DNA from: Geobacteraceae bacterium
GTDB taxonomy: Bacteria; Desulfobacterota; Desulfuromonadia; Geobacterales; Pseudopelobacteraceae
Reading direction: 5' to 3'
Length of the DNA stretch: 64,000 bases
NCBI GenBank assembly: GCA_013336525.1
Contig: JAAXTM010000002.1
Span: 558,001-622,000 of the forward strand
The notes under the pieces were generated by a model that saw only the letters and a program-made list of their open reading frames with translations, made no database searches and had not been told where the DNA came from. Shown here one piece after another: positions 41,970 through 51,687 of this stretch (the stretch's first letter is position 1; the number at the start of each line of letters is the position of its first letter). A program made the translations under genes and the position numbers.

Positions 41970-41974
41970 GATGA
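41963..41974. promoter_or_regulatory. Palindromic operator candidate TCATCATGATGA
   Basis: A 12-bp perfect palindrome covers the start codon of the small HTH gene and lies 26 bases from the repressor start. It is a plausible binding site for either regulator. Confidence 0.45.
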
Positions 41975-41999
41975 TTATTGTTGCATAAGGATGAAAACC

Positions 42000-42692
42000 A
42001 TGTCAAGCCAAAATCTTCAAAATGATGATAATTTGATTGAAACTATCATCGAAAAGCTGAAAAAAGCCCTTGATCTGAAGAATGATACGGATGTCGCAAA
42101 AGCGCTAGAAAGCGACCCAAGGCTGCTTGGAACCTGGAAAAAACGGGGAACAGTTCCGTACGATAAAATCATCAAATTGTGTATCAGGCATAACATCAAT
42201 TTGCAGTGGATTTTCTCAGATGATAGTTCTCTTCCGACGGTGTGCCGTGACAATGGACTTGTCTCGGAGGCTGATGGCTACGTCCGGGTTCCTCGTTACG
42301 AGGTAAAGGCCAGTGCTGGCGGAGGTGCAATTATTCATAGCGAACAGATTGTAGATCACTTGTATTTCAAGACAGAGTGGGTAAAAAATGTGTTGGGAAT
42401 CCCCAGGGATTTTCTGGCACTCATTTCAGTTCAAGGCGATAGCATGGAGCCTACCCTGAGCAACGGCGATCTGATCTTGATCGATGTCCGGACGTCGAAG
42501 GTTGAAGATGGCGCTATATACGTTGTGCAATACGACGATGCCTTACTTGTGAAGCGTCTTCAGAAGAAGTATGACGGCTCTGTTGTGATCCGAAGCGATA
42601 ACACCCTATACGAGCCTGAAATTCTGCATGGGGAAGAGGCGTTAAATCTTAAGATCGTCGGTAGGGTGGTTTGGGCCGGCGGGGTGATTTAG
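42000..42692 (+). CDS. CI/LexA-like S24 repressor
   Basis: 230 residues from ATG 42000 (AAGGA eight bases upstream); an ATG at 41991 is less well placed. A CI-type N-terminal HTH (DTDVAKALESDPRLLGTWKK) is followed by the cleavage linker KASAGGGA and an S24 peptidase domain with ALISVQGDSMEPTL (Ser148) and DDALLVKRL (Lys185). RecA-stimulated self-cleavage in DNA damage would relieve repression, so excision and transfer are probably SOS-controlled. The recombinase gene starts 15 bases downstream on the same strand. Confidence 0.9.
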   Translation: MSSQNLQNDDNLIETIIEKLKKALDLKNDTDVAKALESDPRLLGTWKKRGTVPYDKIIKLCIRHNINLQWIFSDDSSLPTVCRDNGLVSEADGYVRVPRYEVKASAGGGAIIHSEQIVDHLYFKTEWVKNVLGIPRDFLALISVQGDSMEPTLSNGDLILIDVRTSKVEDGAIYVVQYDDALLVKRLQKKYDGSVVIRSDNTLYEPEILHGEEALNLKIVGRVVWAGGVI

Positions 42693-42706
42693 ACAGGAAT
42701 GACGGG

Positions 42707-44209
42707 ATGAACGTTGGGATATGGATAAGGGTATCAACAGAAGACCAGGCGCGGGGAGAATCGCCAAAGAATCATGAAGCCCGTGCTCGGATGTATGCAG
42801 AACTCAAGAGATGGAACATAGTAGACCTGTATGACCTGTCAGGTGTTTCAGGCAAGGATGTCCTTGACAATCCTGAAGCCAAGAGAATGCTTGATGACGT
42901 AGCCGCTGGTCGAATACAGGCTCTTATCTTCTCAAAACTTGCTCGCCTTGCCCGCAACACCAAACAACTCCTCGAAATCTCCGACTACTTCCAAAAGCAC
43001 GATGCTGCACTCGTAAGCCTTGAAGAGAGTATTGACACATCCTCTCCTGCGGGCAGACTCCTCTATACCGTTATCGGCGCATTGGCTCAGTGGGAGCGTG
43101 AGGAGATCTCTGCCCGTGTCGCAGCATCAATTCCTATCAGGGCAAAGTTGGGAAAGAATACTGGTGGAAAAGGGGCCTTCGGTTATCACTGGGTTGATGG
43201 AAAGATCGTTCCCAATCCGGATGAAGCTCCAGTTGTCAAAAGGGCATACCAAATATTCCTTGAAACCGGCAAGCTGCTCACCACCTGTAATCAACTTAAA
43301 GATGAAGGGCTCTATTCAAGGAGCAAGAAGGTTTACAGGCCGACATCTCTCAAGCGGCTTCTCTCGGATACAATCTACAAGGGCATACGCAGAGCCAACT
43401 ACGCAAAGAGTCTTGGTAACAAGAAGAATTGGGTGCTGAAACCGGAGTCAGACTGGGTTTATACCAACGTGCAACCGCTGGTGTCGGAAGAGGACTGGGA
43501 CGCAGCGAATAAAATCTTTGAGGAGACTGCTCGACGATACACATCATTCAAATCGGTTCCAAAGGTTGGAAGGTTTTTGTTTTCAGGAATATTGAAATGC
43601 CAGTGCGGAGAAAAACTGTACGTTGCTCCATATCCGTCGATGAAGATTCCCCGTTATGCTTGCAAGAAATGTGGGATGAGAATCAACGAGGACATCATCG
43701 AGGATAACTTCCAGAATGCCTTGAAGGAGGTGGTTGTCGCACCTGAACAGCTTGGTGCCAACGAAGATCTGGAAAAAGAATTGGTGGAAAAGCAGGAGAG
43801 ACTTGAACTGCTGAAGAAAGAGCAGAAGGAAGTAAACGGGAAAGTTGATGTTTTGATCGACTTGTACGGTAAGCAGGTACTTGATCAAAACGGGTTCAAA
43901 GAAAGATACGATCCGATTAAGACCAGGCTTGACAACATTACCCTGGAGATCCCCCGCCTGCAGGCAGAGATTGATTTCATCAAAACAAATGAGATTGCCA
44001 AGTCGTATGTAATCGAGAGAGCAACTACGCTGGCGTCACTGTGGCCTTCGTTGAGTTATGAGGCTAGGCAGCAAGTCGTGAAAGAACTTGTCGAGAGGAT
44101 TGATGTCGGCGAGGATTCCCTTCATTTTGTCTTCTTTTATATCCCTTCGTTCGCGCCAGTAGAGAAAGGTTCACACATCTCCAGGGGTTCATGGCAGCCA
44201 CCAGCATGA
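42707..44209 (+). CDS. Large serine recombinase (integrase of the element)
   Basis: 500 residues from ATG 42707. The resolvase-type catalytic domain holds [10 protein letters not shown] (nucleophile Ser10) and [18 protein letters not shown] with the conserved arginines; a 'recombinase' domain follows, then a zinc ribbon ([20 protein letters not shown] followed by CKKCGMRI) and a coiled coil (about 355-440). It lies at the element's right border with its last codons in comM DNA: the stop TGA at 44207-44209 is host sequence. It catalyses integration into, and with a directionality factor excision from, comM. Runs in line with the CI-type repressor gene. Confidence 0.95.
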   Translation: MNVGIWIRVSTEDQARGESPKNHEARARMYAELKRWNIVDLYDLSGVSGKDVLDNPEAKRMLDDVAAGRIQALIFSKLARLARNTKQLLEISDYFQKHDAALVSLEESIDTSSPAGRLLYTVIGALAQWEREEISARVAASIPIRAKLGKNTGGKGAFGYHWVDGKIVPNPDEAPVVKRAYQIFLETGKLLTTCNQLKDEGLYSRSKKVYRPTSLKRLLSDTIYKGIRRANYAKSLGNKKNWVLKPESDWVYTNVQPLVSEEDWDAANKIFEETARRYTSFKSVPKVGRFLFSGILKCQCGEKLYVAPYPSMKIPRYACKKCGMRINEDIIEDNFQNALKEVVVAPEQLGANEDLEKELVEKQERLELLKKEQKEVNGKVDVLIDLYGKQVLDQNGFKERYDPIKTRLDNITLEIPRLQAEIDFIKTNEIAKSYVIERATTLASLWPSLSYEARQQVVKELVERIDVGEDSLHFVFFYIPSFAPVEKGSHISRGSWQPPA

Positions 44210-45236
44210 CTCTGGCCGGATAGGTCAGCGACAGAAGCGAGCGGGAAATGGTAACTTTACCATCCTCAATCGGTTGCCTGAGGACTTCGAGAACATTTTT
44301 CTTGAATTCAGGCAGTTCATCGAGGAACAGCACGCCGTTGTGCGCTAGCGAGACTTCTCCCGGCTTCGGAGTCGTGCCGCCGCCTATTAATCCAACATCG
44401 GAGATTGTATGATGCGGTGACCTGAACGGCCTGACCGCCAACAGAGCGCGTTCTTTTTCAAGCATGCCGCTGACACTGAAGATCTTGGTGGTTTCGATAG
44501 CTTCGTCAAAGGACATGCGCGGCAGGATCGTCGGGATACGGCGGGCAATCATCGTCTTTCCTGAGCCGGGGGGGCCTATCATCAGAATATTATGGCTTCC
44601 GCTCGCGGCAATTTCCAGTGCGCGCTTAGCATGCTCCTGACCCTTGACCTCGCTGAAATCCTCTCCGTATTCACAGCCGCTGGCAAACAGCTCCTGCAGA
44701 TCTACCCGGCACGGCTCGATGATTTCACGACCACTCAGAAACTCCACCACCTGGGAAAGGGACGTGGCGCCGATGACATCAATTCCTTCGACAACTGCCG
44801 CTTCGGGGGCGTTTTCCGCCGGAAGGATCAGGCCGGCAAGACCGGCACGCTTTGCGGCAACAGCCATCGACAGCGCACCCCTAATCGGCTTAAGCCCGCC
44901 ATCCAGCGACAGCTCCCCCAGCAGGATATAGTCATGCAATCGCGGCCCCTTGACCACGCCGGTGGCGGCGAGGATGCCGATCGAGATCGGCAGGTCGTAG
45001 GCGGTCCCCTCCTTCTTGATATCAGCCGGGGCCAGATTGGCGGTAATACGCCGGGGGGGGAAATCGTACCCGGAATTTTTCAATGCCGCCTTGACGCGAT
45101 CCTTGCTCTCCTTGACCGCACCGTCCGGCAGACCGACAGTGGCAAAGGCGGGGAGGCCGGGGGCGATATCAACCTCGACATCCACCAGAATGGCATCAAT
45201 TCCGATCAGGGCACTGCTGAAAACTTTTGCAAGCAC
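44064..45236 (-). pseudogene. comM: comM (YifB, Mg-chelatase-like AAA helicase), 3' truncated by the element
   Basis: 390 residues, of which the first 349 or so are ComM (usual length about 505): opening [20 protein letters not shown], a Lon-like domain, and the AAA part with [15 protein letters not shown] and [10 protein letters not shown]. The frame then crosses the junction after AAMNPW and ends in about 40 unrelated residues coded opposite the recombinase 3' end. The C-terminal AAA lid and Cys motif (CPCG) are lost. ComM is a branch-migration helicase in natural transformation, so the host is probably reduced in transformation while the element is integrated. Confidence 0.93.
44182..44192. 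other. attL junction between element and comM
   Basis: On the plus strand, GGGGTTCATGGCAGCCACCA from about 44184 onward is the complement of the comM codons for VAAMNP. Left of it the sequence departs from the expected CPCG codons. The crossover therefore lies in CAGGGGTTCATGG. Serine recombinases use a two-base core, which cannot be fixed without the left end. Confidence 0.75.
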
Positions 45237-45328
45237 GAAAAACCCCCACTTAAATCAATGATGAATTTTTAATTATGGATTTTGAATTGTTTTAATTCAG
45301 CATCCAAAATTTATAATTCAAAATTGCC

Positions 45329-46126
45329 TTACGCTTTCAGCATTATAAAGCCCATCTGCCGCCCCGACTCTTCCTTGTCCCTGCGATATGAAAAAAATTG
45401 TTCACTGTGACAGCAGACACACTGATCGGAGGTTTGGATCGAATCTGATGTAAGACCTGCTTGCATCAGCAGTTCATGGTTGGCTGCGGCCAGGTCGAGT
45501 TGCCACTTGCCGGGATTCGTCAACTCTGCACACAAATCCCAGGTTATACCGCCCTTGTGGAAAGCATGTCTGACCGGTTCATCAACTTCATAGCAGCATT
45601 TTTTGATGCACGGACCTATTGCAGCCTGAATCTGGCCAGGATTAGAACCGAATTCCGACTGCATACCGGCCACCGCTTTCAAAACCAGTCTGTCAGCGGT
45701 ACCTTTCCAACCGGCGTGAACAACGGCAATGATCTTCTTGTCAGGATCACAAAGCAGTATAGGAGCACAATCTGCTACACAAACACCTATCATGACATTC
45801 GGCTGATTGGTAATAACTGCATCTCCCTCTACAGAAAGGAAATGACTGAAATCTTCATTTGGTTCGTTGATTACTAGAATATCACTGCCATGAACCTGGC
45901 GCGGAGTCACCAGCGACTCTTGGTTGACACCAAAAGCGCGGGCAAGAAGACTGCGGTTCCCCTCAACCGCTGCCTGCTGGTCCTGCGTGTTCATACCGAG
46001 GTTAAGCGAGTTGTAGGGGGGGCGAGAAACACCTTCATGGCGGGTAGTAAAGCCTTGTGTTGAACATTGTGACCCCGGGAAAACGACTTCAACATACTGG
46101 ATACGGCCGATACGATTCATCTGCAT
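45329..46126 (-). CDS. pgeF: Peptidoglycan editing factor PgeF (multicopper polyphenol oxidase-like, YfiH)
   Basis: 265 residues from ATG 46126 (TTGGAGGAAAGTACC upstream; the TTG there is not the start). Family motifs: TTRHEGVSRPPYNSLNLG, RQVHGSDI, ADCAPILLCD, VHAGWKGT and the metal-ligand end CVCCHSEQFFSYRRD. PgeF removes wrongly inserted L-Ser from muropeptides; the fold was earlier called laccase-like. Single gene between the comM remnant and dedA. Confidence 0.92.
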   Translation of the reverse strand: MQMNRIGRIQYVEVVFPGSQCSTQGFTTRHEGVSRPPYNSLNLGMNTQDQQAAVEGNRSLLARAFGVNQESLVTPRQVHGSDILVINEPNEDFSHFLSVEGDAVITNQPNVMIGVCVADCAPILLCDPDKKIIAVVHAGWKGTADRLVLKAVAGMQSEFGSNPGQIQAAIGPCIKKCCYEVDEPVRHAFHKGGITWDLCAELTNPGKWQLDLAAANHELLMQAGLTSDSIQTSDQCVCCHSEQFFSYRRDKEESGRQMGFIMLKA

Positions 46127-46240
46127 GGTACTTTCCTCCAACCCGATAACGGGATAAATTCATTAGCGAAGTTTTTTTTGCAATGAACCGCAGAAAACAA
46201 CTTCTAATTTACTAAGATTCCTTTTGCCTTCCAGGCCAAA

Positions 46241-46846
46241 TTAGGCTTTACTGCAGTTGCGCTGTCGCCAGATATATACCGCTACCAGAGCGGCACTGGA
46301 CAAAACAACCCAGAGTACTGCCTTATGTGAATACTGCATAATCAGCTGTTGGTTCTCTCCGATTGTATAGCCGATGAAAGTCAGGATGGTACACCAGATA
46401 CCGGCACCAAGAAGAGTGTAAACGGTAAATTTGAGGTGGTTCATTCCCGCTACACCGGCCGGGATCGAGATTAGATGACGAATTACCGGCAGGAGGCGAC
46501 CGATAAATGTCGATATTTCACCATGTTGCAGGAAGAATCGCTCCACCCTTTCGAATTTGTCTGGCGGAATCAGTACATACTTGCCATATTTGAGGATCAG
46601 CGGCCGGCCAAGATAATGAGAAACGTAATAGTTGGCATACGCTCCGATAAGGCTGCCGACCGTTCCGCAGAGGATGGCGACCCACATGTTCATTTTACCC
46701 TGATAGGCCAGATATCCGGCCGGCGGCATAACCAGCTCACTCGGCACCGGAATGATTGAGCTTTCCATGGCCATCAGCAGTACAATACCGGGGTAACCCA
46801 TTGCACCGATCGTGTCCAGCAGCCACTGGATGAGGGTGTGTATCAA
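46241..46846 (-). CDS. DedA family membrane protein
   Basis: 201 residues if started at the TTG 46846, which has AAGGGAG eight bases upstream; the frame is open to 46891. It has the DedA segments AMESSIIPVPSELVMPPAGY and FIGRLLPVIRHLISIPAGVA with about five membrane spans. DedA proteins are half-transporter flippases of undecaprenyl phosphate or other lipids. Divergent from the lipoprotein gene. Confidence 0.9.
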   Translation of the reverse strand: MIHTLIQWLLDTIGAMGYPGIVLLMAMESSIIPVPSELVMPPAGYLAYQGKMNMWVAILCGTVGSLIGAYANYYVSHYLGRPLILKYGKYVLIPPDKFERVERFFLQHGEISTFIGRLLPVIRHLISIPAGVAGMNHLKFTVYTLLGAGIWCTILTFIGYTIGENQQLIMQYSHKAVLWVVLSSAALVAVYIWRQRNCSKA

Positions 46847-46933
46847 GCAAACTCCCTTCGCAAAAAGATTAGAATGCCCTTTATACCTCAACTGAACAAT
46901 TCGGGCAACAGCAGATAAAAAGGAGAAACAACT

Positions 46934-47344
46934 ATGGCAAGGCTGGTAAAAGGATTTCTGGCTGTTATTTTTCTCATGTTAACCGCGTGTGCTACCCAGA
47001 CAGGCCTTAGTGAGGAATTTGATCGGAGCGTGAAAGCGTATAACCGTTTACTCAGATGGCATGAAATTGAAAGTGCCGGTGCTACCTACCTTGATCCGGA
47101 ACTGCAGGAAGATTTTCTGAAACAGACTGAAACTCTGAAAAAAAAGGGCCTCTCGGTTACTGATTTTCGCATACTCTCTTCCAAGTACATTCCGGAAAAA
47201 AAGTCCGGTGATGTGATCGCTGAATTTGATTATTACATTCTTCCTTCAAACAGAATAAAAACTATTTCGTACCATCAGGACTGGGTCTATCAGGAGAGCA
47301 TCAAGAGCTGGAAACTTAAAAGCAAGTTGCCGGCCTTTGAATAA
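46934..47344 (+). CDS. Putative lipoprotein
   Basis: 136 residues with a lipobox: [14 protein letters not shown] (lipidated Cys19). The mature part, with [20 protein letters not shown], is a small alpha-beta domain of the NTF2-like kind by pattern. Not recognised by name. Starts with GGAGAAACA upstream and precedes xerC by 17 bases, so the two may be one transcript. Confidence 0.8.
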   Translation: MARLVKGFLAVIFLMLTACATQTGLSEEFDRSVKAYNRLLRWHEIESAGATYLDPELQEDFLKQTETLKKKGLSVTDFRILSSKYIPEKKSGDVIAEFDYYILPSNRIKTISYHQDWVYQESIKSWKLKSKLPAFE

Positions 47345-47361
47345 ACCAGGAATTATCAGGC

Positions 47362-48264
47362 ATGACATTATTTGAGCAAATTAAATATTTCACTGCATAT
47401 CTTCAAACCGAGCGTGATGTCTCACCGCACACTCTGGCAGCCTATAGCAGCGACCTGGCACAACTGCTGGCATTCGTTATGCGCGAAAAAGGGGAAACTG
47501 CCACCGCTCAAGACATTGATCATCTGCTCCTCAGGCGTTATCTGGCCGGGCTGTCAAAGGACACCAAGAAAAGTTCCATTGGCCGTAAGCTGGCAGCAAT
47601 CCGTTCGTTTTTCCGTTTCCTGTTAAGACGCGGCACCATTACCGGGAACCCTGCCGAACTGGTTGCAACGCCAAAAAAAGAGCAGCGACTACCGTTTCAT
47701 CTCGACATCGATCAGGCCACCACTTTGATGGAAGCACCTGACGACGAACAGAAATACGCACTGCGCGACCGGGCAATCCTGGAATTGCTTTATTCAAGCG
47801 GTCTCCGTGTTTCCGAGCTGACCGGTCTGGATATTGATGGGCTTGATCTGGTTGGCGGCATGGTACGGGTAACCGGAAAAGGTGGGAAGGAGCGAATTGT
47901 CCCGGTTGGCGGCCGGGCCCTGCAAGCACTAAAAAACTATCTGGATCTGAGGGGCGATCATGAAGCTAAGGGCGCTCTTTTTCTCAACACTCGCGGTGGC
48001 CGCATCAACCGCCGCAGCGTGGCAAGGGTCGTAGAGGTCCACGTCACTAGAATCGCAGCATTCAAGCGGATTTCACCTCATACCCTTCGGCACACCTTTG
48101 CTACTCACATGCTGGAGGGTGGTGCTGACCTCCGCGCCATTCAGGAACTACTCGGTCACGCTTCACTCTCTACCACACAGAAATACACCCATGTCAGCAT
48201 CGACCGCCTTATGGATATCTACGACAAAGCCCACCCTAAGGCCCATACGAAAAACGGGGAATAA
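47362..48264 (+). CDS. xerC: Tyrosine recombinase XerC
   Basis: 300 residues. N-terminal SAM-like core-binding domain, then catalytic domain with all six residues: Arg149 (SGLRVSELT), Lys173 (GKGGKE), His240 and Arg243 ([10 protein letters not shown]), His266 (LLGHASLS), Tyr275 (QKYTH). With XerD it resolves chromosome dimers at dif. Chromosomal and outside the element. Confidence 0.92.
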   Translation: MTLFEQIKYFTAYLQTERDVSPHTLAAYSSDLAQLLAFVMREKGETATAQDIDHLLLRRYLAGLSKDTKKSSIGRKLAAIRSFFRFLLRRGTITGNPAELVATPKKEQRLPFHLDIDQATTLMEAPDDEQKYALRDRAILELLYSSGLRVSELTGLDIDGLDLVGGMVRVTGKGGKERIVPVGGRALQALKNYLDLRGDHEAKGALFLNTRGGRINRRSVARVVEVHVTRIAAFKRISPHTLRHTFATHMLEGGADLRAIQELLGHASLSTTQKYTHVSIDRLMDIYDKAHPKAHTKNGE

Positions 48265-48324
48265 GTTCCCTTATCCCCCGCAGCCTGAATAGATTGTAAT
48301 TCAGATTTAGCGGCCACTCCGCTA

Positions 48325-49011
48325 TCACCCGATCTTGACTTCTACCTTGTCACCCTCACTAACCTTAAGCTTTCTTTCTATCCCTGGACCAACAACGACC
48401 GAGCCATCATATTGATGGTCCATTTCTTTCAAGATCATAACCGGAAAGGTACCGCTGGTACCTGCAGCAACATTTGTCAGAATCAGTTTTTTGAAAGGGG
48501 TCTTGTAAAAGTCAGAGATATATTGAGATGTGGACTGACTGACGGCAACCATGCCGAGTGCATCAAAGCTGGCACTGGTCTCTTTATTGGCTAGGTGGCT
48601 GATATTCATCCGCAGCATGCCATCGCCTGATCCTGAATCCTCTGCTGCAGGCGCCTGAACCGCTGAAGGGACATCCCCGGGAAGTTTTGCTTCGAGCTTT
48701 TTGACTGCGAGCTTAAGCGTTATCGACAAAACCTGAAGATTTATACCATTGGCACATAACAGGAAGAGCATCGCTCCCGGAAACGCTTTGACGAGGACGT
48801 GACCGTCTGTATAGCGGAAATCGATAAGATCAAGCGTTTCAGATATCTGCAGACCATGAGTACATTCCAGGGTCAATGAAGCGGCTTTCTTTAGTGACTC
48901 TGCATCTATAAGTGCAGAACATGCGTGGGCAAGCACCTCTCCTTTGGGGCTAAAGAGCGCACTACCCATCACACCATCTACGCTGTTTATATGTTGCAGG
49001 ATATCCTTCAT
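48325..49011 (-). CDS. Roadblock/LC7-like protein
   Basis: 228 residues. The N-terminal part (INSVDGVMGSALFSPKGEVL to about residue 110) has the roadblock/LC7 pattern linked to small-GTPase regulation; a C-terminal part with PVMILKEMDHQYDGSVVVGP looks like a separate beta domain. It is 12 bases downstream of the DUF4388 gene. Such pairs are common in Desulfuromonadales and Myxococcota and are thought to serve polarity or motility signalling, but no MglA-like GTPase is adjacent. Confidence 0.7.
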   Translation of the reverse strand: MKDILQHINSVDGVMGSALFSPKGEVLAHACSALIDAESLKKAASLTLECTHGLQISETLDLIDFRYTDGHVLVKAFPGAMLFLLCANGINLQVLSITLKLAVKKLEAKLPGDVPSAVQAPAAEDSGSGDGMLRMNISHLANKETSASFDALGMVAVSQSTSQYISDFYKTPFKKLILTNVAAGTSGTFPVMILKEMDHQYDGSVVVGPGIERKLKVSEGDKVEVKIG

Positions 49012-49023
49012 GATACGGTTCCC

Positions 49024-49725
49024 CTACTTTGCCGGCACAAATGCAGACTTGATCTCGGTTTCAACGCTGTCCAGGTTGCAGTCAGACTTGACCGCAATGC
49101 TCAAATAGTGTTGTTTGGAATCATACAATAACAGATTGTAGTTTGTCGTATGGACAGCAGCAACCTTGATTTCACCCAACCCCATCAGGTCACCAATACC
49201 GTTGCCGGTTTTGGCCAACAGAACACCCTTCGCCGCCAGTGCTACCGCTTCGATACTGGAATCCTGAACCGGTGAGCCCTGTTTATCGAGTAAAACGGCG
49301 TAGGTGATATTATTTATTTCCTGCAGACGTGCTGCAATTTTACTCATTGTGCGGCGGGGCGTTACTTCCGGACCGGCAGATTTATTGGCAGTTGATCCAG
49401 CATTTTCTTCGTCAAGACGCCGAAGGGCTTCAAGCAGCAGAAAATCTGTGCGGTAATGGATCGTGCAGACGTTAGAAGTCATTTCAGGGTGAATATTAAA
49501 CATGCCACCCGGCCACTTGATAATTTCGTAAATGGCCTGCTCGCCGGACTCATCACCCTGCACGGCATGTATTATCTCGCCATCAACAAAATAGATTACA
49601 CCCTGGCTGTCTCCATATTCTACGGAAATTGCCCCGGTATATTTATTGTGTCCTTTAAGCTGAATGACATCAGTCAAGGAAAGACCGGCCACCGAACCTT
49701 TGAAACCGCTATTGTCTTGAGACAT
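49024..49725 (-). CDS. DUF4388-domain protein
   Basis: 233 residues from ATG 49725. DUF4388 at the start (GFKGSVAGLSLTDVIQLKGH, GAISVEYGDSQGVIYFVDGE) followed by a roadblock-like C-terminal part (EINNITYAVLLDKQGSPVQD). DUF4388 (PATAN-type) domains occur with GTPase-activating partners in deltaproteobacterial signalling. Same operon as the roadblock gene downstream. Confidence 0.78.
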   Translation of the reverse strand: MSQDNSGFKGSVAGLSLTDVIQLKGHNKYTGAISVEYGDSQGVIYFVDGEIIHAVQGDESGEQAIYEIIKWPGGMFNIHPEMTSNVCTIHYRTDFLLLEALRRLDEENAGSTANKSAGPEVTPRRTMSKIAARLQEINNITYAVLLDKQGSPVQDSSIEAVALAAKGVLLAKTGNGIGDLMGLGEIKVAAVHTTNYNLLLYDSKQHYLSIAVKSDCNLDSVETEIKSAFVPAK

Positions 49726-49836
49726 CTGTGCCAACCTGTAGAAGGGATAAAATCCATACAATTCACTTATGACGGACTCTACTTAAACCATAACTGCGAT
49801 GCAAGTTCAAGTATGAATGTACTGAACACATAAAAA

Positions 49837-49860
49837 AACCCGCCGGTTTCCCGGCGGGTT
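49837..49860 (-). terminator. Intrinsic terminator of the CoA-transferase gene
   Basis: Minus strand: AACCCGCCGG-GAAA-CCGGCGGGTT followed by a U run, 28 bases after the stop at 49888. Perfect 10-bp stem. Confidence 0.9.
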
Positions 49861-49887
49861 CTCTTTACTTATGAGGGGTCAAATCTT

Positions 49888-51486
49888 TTAGTCTTCGCAG
49901 AGGTCGACCTTGACGTCCCAGTTTTTAAGCTTCATGGTGCCGTTTTTCTCAAGGTTCAGGTGCATCTTGAAGGCGCGATCCCACAGCTGTGGCTCATGCC
50001 CAACCTTGCGCTTGAGACAGTCGGCCTCGGCAATTTTCAGATACTCGTTCAGCTGATCCTTGTAGTCCGGATGAGCGCACTTCTCAATGATACGGCGAGC
50101 ACGATCCTTGGGAGCCAAACCGCGAAGGTCGGCCAAACCCTGCTCGGTGATCACGCAGTCAAGGTCATGTTCAGTGTGGTCGATGTGCGAGCAGTGCGGT
50201 ACCACGCAGGAGATACCGTTTGGATCTGTCTTTGACGGACGTGACGAAGGAGTATGCATCATCTTCAGATAACCGTTGCGCAGGAAGTCGCCGGAACCGC
50301 CAAGGCCGTTGATCATACGGGTACCGCCAACCAGAGTGGAGTTGGCGTGTGCGTAGATGTCGATCTCAACCGGGGTATTCATGGCGATACAACCCAGACG
50401 ACGGATCGGCTCAGGTGCGTTGGATATAGAGAGCGGGCGCAGGGTGATCTTGTCGAAATACTTGTCCATGTTCGCAAAGAACTTAGGGAAACCCGGTTCA
50501 GCGGAGAGTGACAGAGAACACGAAGATGCTGCGTCCAGTTTACCGGAGTCAAACAGGTCGAGCATAGTGTCCTGAAGCACCTCAGTATAGACGGTAAGGT
50601 TGCTGAATGGCCCTTTAGCCAAGCCGCCGATAACGGCATTGGCGATGGAACCAACACCGGACTGAATCGGCAACAGGTTTTTCGGCAGGCGGCCGGCTTT
50701 TACTTCCTGGGTAAAGAATTCGATGACGTGGTTTGCAATCGCTTCGGAGGTATCATCCTGCTCGGCGAAAGCACGTCCCTGATCACGGAGTTTGGACTCA
50801 ACCACAGCAATAACCTTGCTCGGATCGCAAGGGATAGAAATTGAACCGATACGGGAATCAGCCTTGGTGATATTGAAAACCTGGCGGTTTGGAGGTGTCA
50901 GCGGAGTCAACAGGTCATGGATACCCTTGAAAGATGGCTGTCCGGTGTTGACCTCAATAATTATCCTGTCGCAGATCATCAGAATTTCCGGAATAACACC
51001 GCAGGATGAGGTAGGTACAAGGCTTCCATCTTCCAGTATCTCGGAAACTTCAATGATGGCAAGGTCAAGCTTCCCTGTCGGGGAGTCCTTGGTGTAAAAA
51101 CCGTAGCCCAGATCCTGGGCAAACAGAGAAAGGTGCTTGTCACCCATACGGATGCGCCCCTGGTTGATCCCGGCGGCGATGTCCTTGCCGGTCTGATATG
51201 GCCAGCGACGGTCGATCATATCATTTTGCGCCCAGCGGTTTTCAGTCTCAGCACCAACTGAGGCGCCGATGAACAGGTTGAACTTAAGTTTACCCTGCAG
51301 GTTATTTTTTTCTACGTGCTCAGCAACAGCAATAGGTACAACTTTAGGGTAGCCAGCCGGGGTAAAGCCAGACCAACCCAGATTCATACCATCCTTAAAG
51401 AAATCAACGGTCTGCTCGGCGGTCATTACCTTGTTCATAAGCGACTTGCATTGTACCCGGTCTTGAAGAGTTCCATAATCTGACAT
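49888..51486 (-). CDS. ato: Acetyl-CoA hydrolase/transferase (probable succinyl:acetate CoA-transferase)
   Basis: 532 residues, full-length member of the acetyl-CoA hydrolase/CoA-transferase family: NLGWSGFTPAGYPKVVPIAV, GSVGAETEN-like GASVGAETENRWAQ, and the active-site region ITEQGLADLRGLAPKDRARR. In Geobacter this enzyme activates acetate with succinyl-CoA in the TCA cycle during Fe(III)-type respiration. Single gene, strong terminator after it, 200 bases of leader before the next gene. Confidence 0.88.
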   Translation of the reverse strand: MSDYGTLQDRVQCKSLMNKVMTAEQTVDFFKDGMNLGWSGFTPAGYPKVVPIAVAEHVEKNNLQGKLKFNLFIGASVGAETENRWAQNDMIDRRWPYQTGKDIAAGINQGRIRMGDKHLSLFAQDLGYGFYTKDSPTGKLDLAIIEVSEILEDGSLVPTSSCGVIPEILMICDRIIIEVNTGQPSFKGIHDLLTPLTPPNRQVFNITKADSRIGSISIPCDPSKVIAVVESKLRDQGRAFAEQDDTSEAIANHVIEFFTQEVKAGRLPKNLLPIQSGVGSIANAVIGGLAKGPFSNLTVYTEVLQDTMLDLFDSGKLDAASSCSLSLSAEPGFPKFFANMDKYFDKITLRPLSISNAPEPIRRLGCIAMNTPVEIDIYAHANSTLVGGTRMINGLGGSGDFLRNGYLKMMHTPSSRPSKTDPNGISCVVPHCSHIDHTEHDLDCVITEQGLADLRGLAPKDRARRIIEKCAHPDYKDQLNEYLKIAEADCLKRKVGHEPQLWDRAFKMHLNLEKNGTMKLKNWDVKVDLCED

Positions 51487-51687
51487 TTACTACCTCCAGT
51501 TTGTTTATTGTGTTTACAGGCCAACAACCTGTGCTTAAAAGCATCTGAAATAATTTTGCGCGGCAAAAGAAACTGTATAAATATCAGTAATTTACCGTAA
51601 AGCGGTCTGCACTTGTGCCGAAGTAGAACCGGATTTTACGCATACCGATATGTTTCGTCAAGATAAAAAGTATACATATATATAATG
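51487..51687. promoter_or_regulatory. Upstream region of the CoA-transferase gene
   Basis: About 200 bases without a gene; it must contain the promoter of the CoA-transferase gene and the 3' region of the Dabb gene. I see no clear boxes. Confidence 0.3.

Larger units (their letters stand above)
1..44190. mobile_element. Integrated conjugative, plasmid-like element inserted in comM (right end only)
   Basis: The right boundary is seen directly: comM is interrupted in its conserved AAMNP codons near 44182-44192, and a serine recombinase gene lies immediately inside. Leftward from there are phage-type regulators, a TrfA-like initiator with iterons, ParM/ParR, HipA/HipB, an F-type transfer operon and a defence-like cargo operon. 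The left end (attR and the 3' half of comM) is not in the window, so the element is at least 44 kb. Base composition falls visibly (more AT) in the cargo region 1-11500 compared with the transfer genes. That the whole stretch is one element is inferred from the absence of host-type genes between 1 and 44190. Confidence 0.85.

Noticed and set aside
44592-45272. Plus-strand open frame of 226 codons over comM
   Set aside because: A shadow of the comM coding strand; comM is an unmistakable family member on the other strand.
45237-45328. AT-rich stretch with loosely repeated AATTCAAAATT words between comM and pgeF
   Set aside because: Imperfect, short and AT-driven; likely just the comM promoter region.
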